From: an uncultured Lachnospiraceae bacterium
GTDB taxonomy: Bacteria; Bacillota; Clostridia; Lachnospirales; Lachnospiraceae
Assembly (NCBI GenBank): GCA_958426095.1
Contig: CATZYB010000145.1
Span: forward strand, 1 to 6,304
DNA length: 6,304 nt
Reading direction: 5' to 3'
Shown: one piece after another, positions 4,066-6,304 of the stretch
Layout of the letters: the number at the start of each line of letters is the position of its first letter
How positions within the stretch are numbered: position 1 is the stretch's first letter
Position numbers and translations under genes: made by a program
Notes under the pieces: model-generated
What the model was told of the DNA's origin: nothing
The model's input: only the letters and a program-made list of their open reading frames with translations
Database searches by the model: none

Positions 4066-6304
4066 CTATTTCGCCTCGTACCAGTCCGTACCGGTATTTA
4101 CATCGATTTCCAGCGGTACTTTAAGCTCTGCCGCATGGCTCATTTCATCATGAAGAATCTGTTTCACCGTATCCACTTCATCTATCTCTGTTTCAATCAA
4201 CAATTCATCGTGAATCTGGAGAACCAATCGGGATTTTAATCCTTCTTCCCGCAGTCTCCGGTCTACCCGGATCATGGCAATTTTTATAATATCCGCCGCT
4301 GTCCCCTGGATCGGTGAATTCATGGCAACACGTTCGCCAAAAGATCTCTGCATAAAATTACTGGAAGATAATTCAGGGATCGGCCGTTTCCGATGAAACA
4401 GCGTATACACGCTTCCTTTTTCCTTTCCCTCGGCAACCAGGCCATCCAGAAAATCCTTAATCTTTGGGTAGGCTGCAAAATATTGTTTAATATAGACTTC
4501 CGCTTCTTTTCGTGTAATACTTAATCCCTGGCTCAGTCCAAAAGAACTGATGCCGTAAATAATGCCGAAATTAACCGCTTTCGCATTGCTTCGCTGCTGG
4601 CTGGTGACCTCTTCAAGCGGTGTATGAAATACCTGCGAGGCTGTCATGCGATGAATATCCTCGGCCTGTTTATAAGCTTCAATCAAATTTTCATCGCCGG
4701 ACATATGGGCCAGGACACGCAGCTCGATCTGAGAATAGTCCGCATCCACAAACACACAGCCCTCTTTCGGCACAAAGACTTTCCGAATCCTCCGGCCAAG
4801 TTCCACCCGTACAGGAATATTCTGAAGATTTGGTTCCGTGCTGCTGATTCGTCCGGTAGCCGTAATGGTCTGATGGAACTTTCCATGGATCCGCCCATCC
4901 TCTGAAATATAATTCGCCAGTCCATCCGCATAAGTAGATTTTAGTTTGGTCAATTGCCGATATTCCAGCACAAGACGGGCAATCGGTTCTTCATCCTGAA
5001 GTTTTTCCAGCACAGCGGCGGATGTGGAATAGCCTGTCTTTGTTTTCTTTCCATAAGGCAAATGCAATTTGTCAAACAGGATCCCTCCCAGCTGTTTTGG
5101 TGAAAGGATATTAAATTCCTCTCCAGCCAGAGCATAAATCTCCTGTTCCAGTTCCTGGATCCGTCCTACCAAATGATCTCCATAATCTTTCAGGGCTTCC
5201 CGTTCCACACGGATCCCCGCCGCTTCCATTCGATAGATCGAAAAACTTAAAGGCAGCTCCACTTCCCGATAAAGTGTCCACATACCTTCCTTTTCGAGTT
5301 CATTTTGAAGTATCTTTGCAGCCTTTAAAGGCAATGCCGCATAATAGCCAAGCCAGGTCATAGCTTTTTCCTTATCCTCGGACAAAATTTCGGATAAAGT
5401 CTTTTTTCCATATAAATCTGCCCTTGACGGCAATGTCAGGCCAAGATAATCCCGTACAACATCGTCATAATCATAAGAATCCTTTAAAGGATTGAGAAGA
5501 TAGGCCATCAGACTCACGTCCAATATATTGTCCGATTCTGCAAGCGGGAAATAATGGAGTCCGGCTTTCAATCCCAAAGCTGCCATTTCCGGATGTCCGT
5601 CAAACCTGCCAGCCATCAATTTCAGGGTTTCCTCCGATGCTGTCGGCATCCAAAAGGCTTCGTCCCCATAAGCCAGAACAAGGCCGCAGATACCATTCTC
5701 ACAAATCGGATATAAGCTGATGAGAGACTGTTCCATAGCTTCGAAAATTTTCTGACGCTGCTCATTTTCATCCCGAATTTCCACAGCGGAAGATAAAACA
5801 GGGACTGCCACCTCTTCCTGATTAAATCGATTTAAAATATTTTTAAATTCCAGCCGTTTCATCATCTGATAAGCAGCCTCCGAATACATATGCTCCAATC
5901 CGGCCGACATATCCGGAATCTCAATCGGCGCATGGGTATCAATGGCCGCCAGTTTTTTGCTCATGACCGCCATATCGTAATGCTCTCTTAAATTATTGGC
6001 TGCCCTGACCGGTTTGATCTCATCCACATGTTCATAAGCCGATTCAATACTTCCGTAAGCTGTAATAATCTTTGTCGCCGTCTTTTCGCCAATCCCCGGC
6101 ACTCCCGGAATATTATCTGAAGCATCCCCCATCAACGCTTTTAAATCAATAAACTGGATCGGCGTCACCTGATAGGCTGCCAGAACATCTTCTGCAAAAT
6201 AGTTTTCCACCTGCGTGCCGCCGGCCATTGTTATTGGTATGCTGATCTTTACTTTATCTGTCGCCAACTGAATCAACTCTCTGTCTCCGGAAATGATCGT
6301 AACA
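4066..6304 (-). CDS. polA: DNA polymerase I, N-terminus cut by window edge
   Basis: 745 complete codons are visible, entering at 6303 and ending with TAG at 4066; roughly 130 N-terminal residues are missing compared with Pol I of usual length. The visible part begins inside the 5'-3' flap exonuclease domain (IISGDRELIQLATD), followed by its helix-hairpin-helix DNA-binding segment (FIDLKALMGDASDNIPGVPGIGEKTA, about 6157-6079). Next is a 3'-5' exonuclease-like domain (about 5790-5290) that lacks the catalytic acids, so proofreading should be absent. The C-terminal polymerase domain is complete: motif A VDADYSQIELR with the metal-binding Asp codon at 4738-4740, motif B RSNAKAVNFGIIYG (about 4590-4549), and motif C QIHDELLIE with its Asp codon at 4207-4209. 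Pol I fills gaps and removes RNA primers during lagging-strand synthesis and repair. The TTG codon at 6276 is internal (Leu), not a start. coaE follows in the same direction. Confidence 0.97.
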   Translation of the reverse strand, partial: VTIISGDRELIQLATDKVKISIPITMAGGTQVENYFAEDVLAAYQVTPIQFIDLKALMGDASDNIPGVPGIGEKTATKIITAYGSIESAYEHVDEIKPVRAANNLREHYDMAVMSKKLAAIDTHAPIEIPDMSAGLEHMYSEAAYQMMKRLEFKNILNRFNQEEVAVPVLSSAVEIRDENEQRQKIFEAMEQSLISLYPICENGICGLVLAYGDEAFWMPTASEETLKLMAGRFDGHPEMAALGLKAGLHYFPLAESDNILDVSLMAYLLNPLKDSYDYDDVVRDYLGLTLPSRADLYGKKTLSEILSEDKEKAMTWLGYYAALPLKAAKILQNELEKEGMWTLYREVELPLSFSIYRMEAAGIRVEREALKDYGDHLVGRIQELEQEIYALAGEEFNILSPKQLGGILFDKLHLPYGKKTKTGYSTSAAVLEKLQDEEPIARLVLEYRQLTKLKSTYADGLANYISEDGRIHGKFHQTITATGRISSTEPNLQNIPVRVELGRRIRKVFVPKEGCVFVDADYSQIELRVLAHMSGDENLIEAYKQAEDIHRMTASQVFHTPLEEVTSQQRSNAKAVNFGIIYGISSFGLSQGLSITRKEAEVYIKQYFAAYPKIKDFLDGLVAEGKEKGSVYTLFHRKRPIPELSSSNFMQRSFGERVAMNSPIQGTAADIIKIAMIRVDRRLREEGLKSRLVLQIHDELLIETEIDEVDTVKQILHDEMSHAAELKVPLEIDVNTGTDWYEAK

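Noticed and set aside
6274..6276. TTG as the start codon of polA
   Set aside because: The frame continues to the window edge with the conserved SGDRELIQLA segment across this codon, so it is an internal leucine.

Overview
The window reads as ordinary chromosome from a Gram-positive Bacillota, most likely a Clostridia of the Lachnospiraceae type. This rests on purine-rich Shine-Dalgarno sites, sigma-A type promoters, a Pol I whose proofreading residues are lost, a secreted SH3/SleB-type wall hydrolase, and the ACT (UPF0237) plus PFL (UPF0210) gene pair. The taxon is inferred from gene content and protein style, not from a database match. Every supported gene lies on the minus strand, so transcription runs from the high coordinates to the low ones.

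In order of transcription: (1) polA, cut by the right edge, followed after 44 nt by coaE; these two look co-transcribed. (2) A 282-nt gap with a strongly A-rich sense strand and no gene. It holds a near-consensus promoter, an inverted repeat over the -35 box, another around the predicted transcription start, and a stable leader hairpin. (3) A secreted protein with two SH3-like domains and a C-terminal SleB/CwlJ-type cell wall hydrolase domain, ended by a clear intrinsic terminator. (4) Directly after the terminator, a second good promoter driving a tight operon: a WalJ/YycJ-like metallo-beta-lactamase-fold hydrolase, a small ACT-domain protein, and a PFL-family (UPF0210/DUF711) protein cut by the left edge. 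Spacings there are 20 and 11 nt, each with a good ribosome binding site.

Functionally the segment joins DNA maintenance (Pol I, the WalJ-like putative nuclease), the last step of coenzyme A synthesis (CoaE), wall remodelling (the SH3/SleB hydrolase) and an uncharacterised, possibly amino-acid-sensing pair (ACT plus PFL). No mobile element, CRISPR array, tRNA, rRNA or phage gene is visible, and I see no novel multi-gene system. The most interesting parts are the control region of the wall hydrolase, the ACT/PFL pair, and the back-to-back terminator and promoter that set the true start of the WalJ-like gene.
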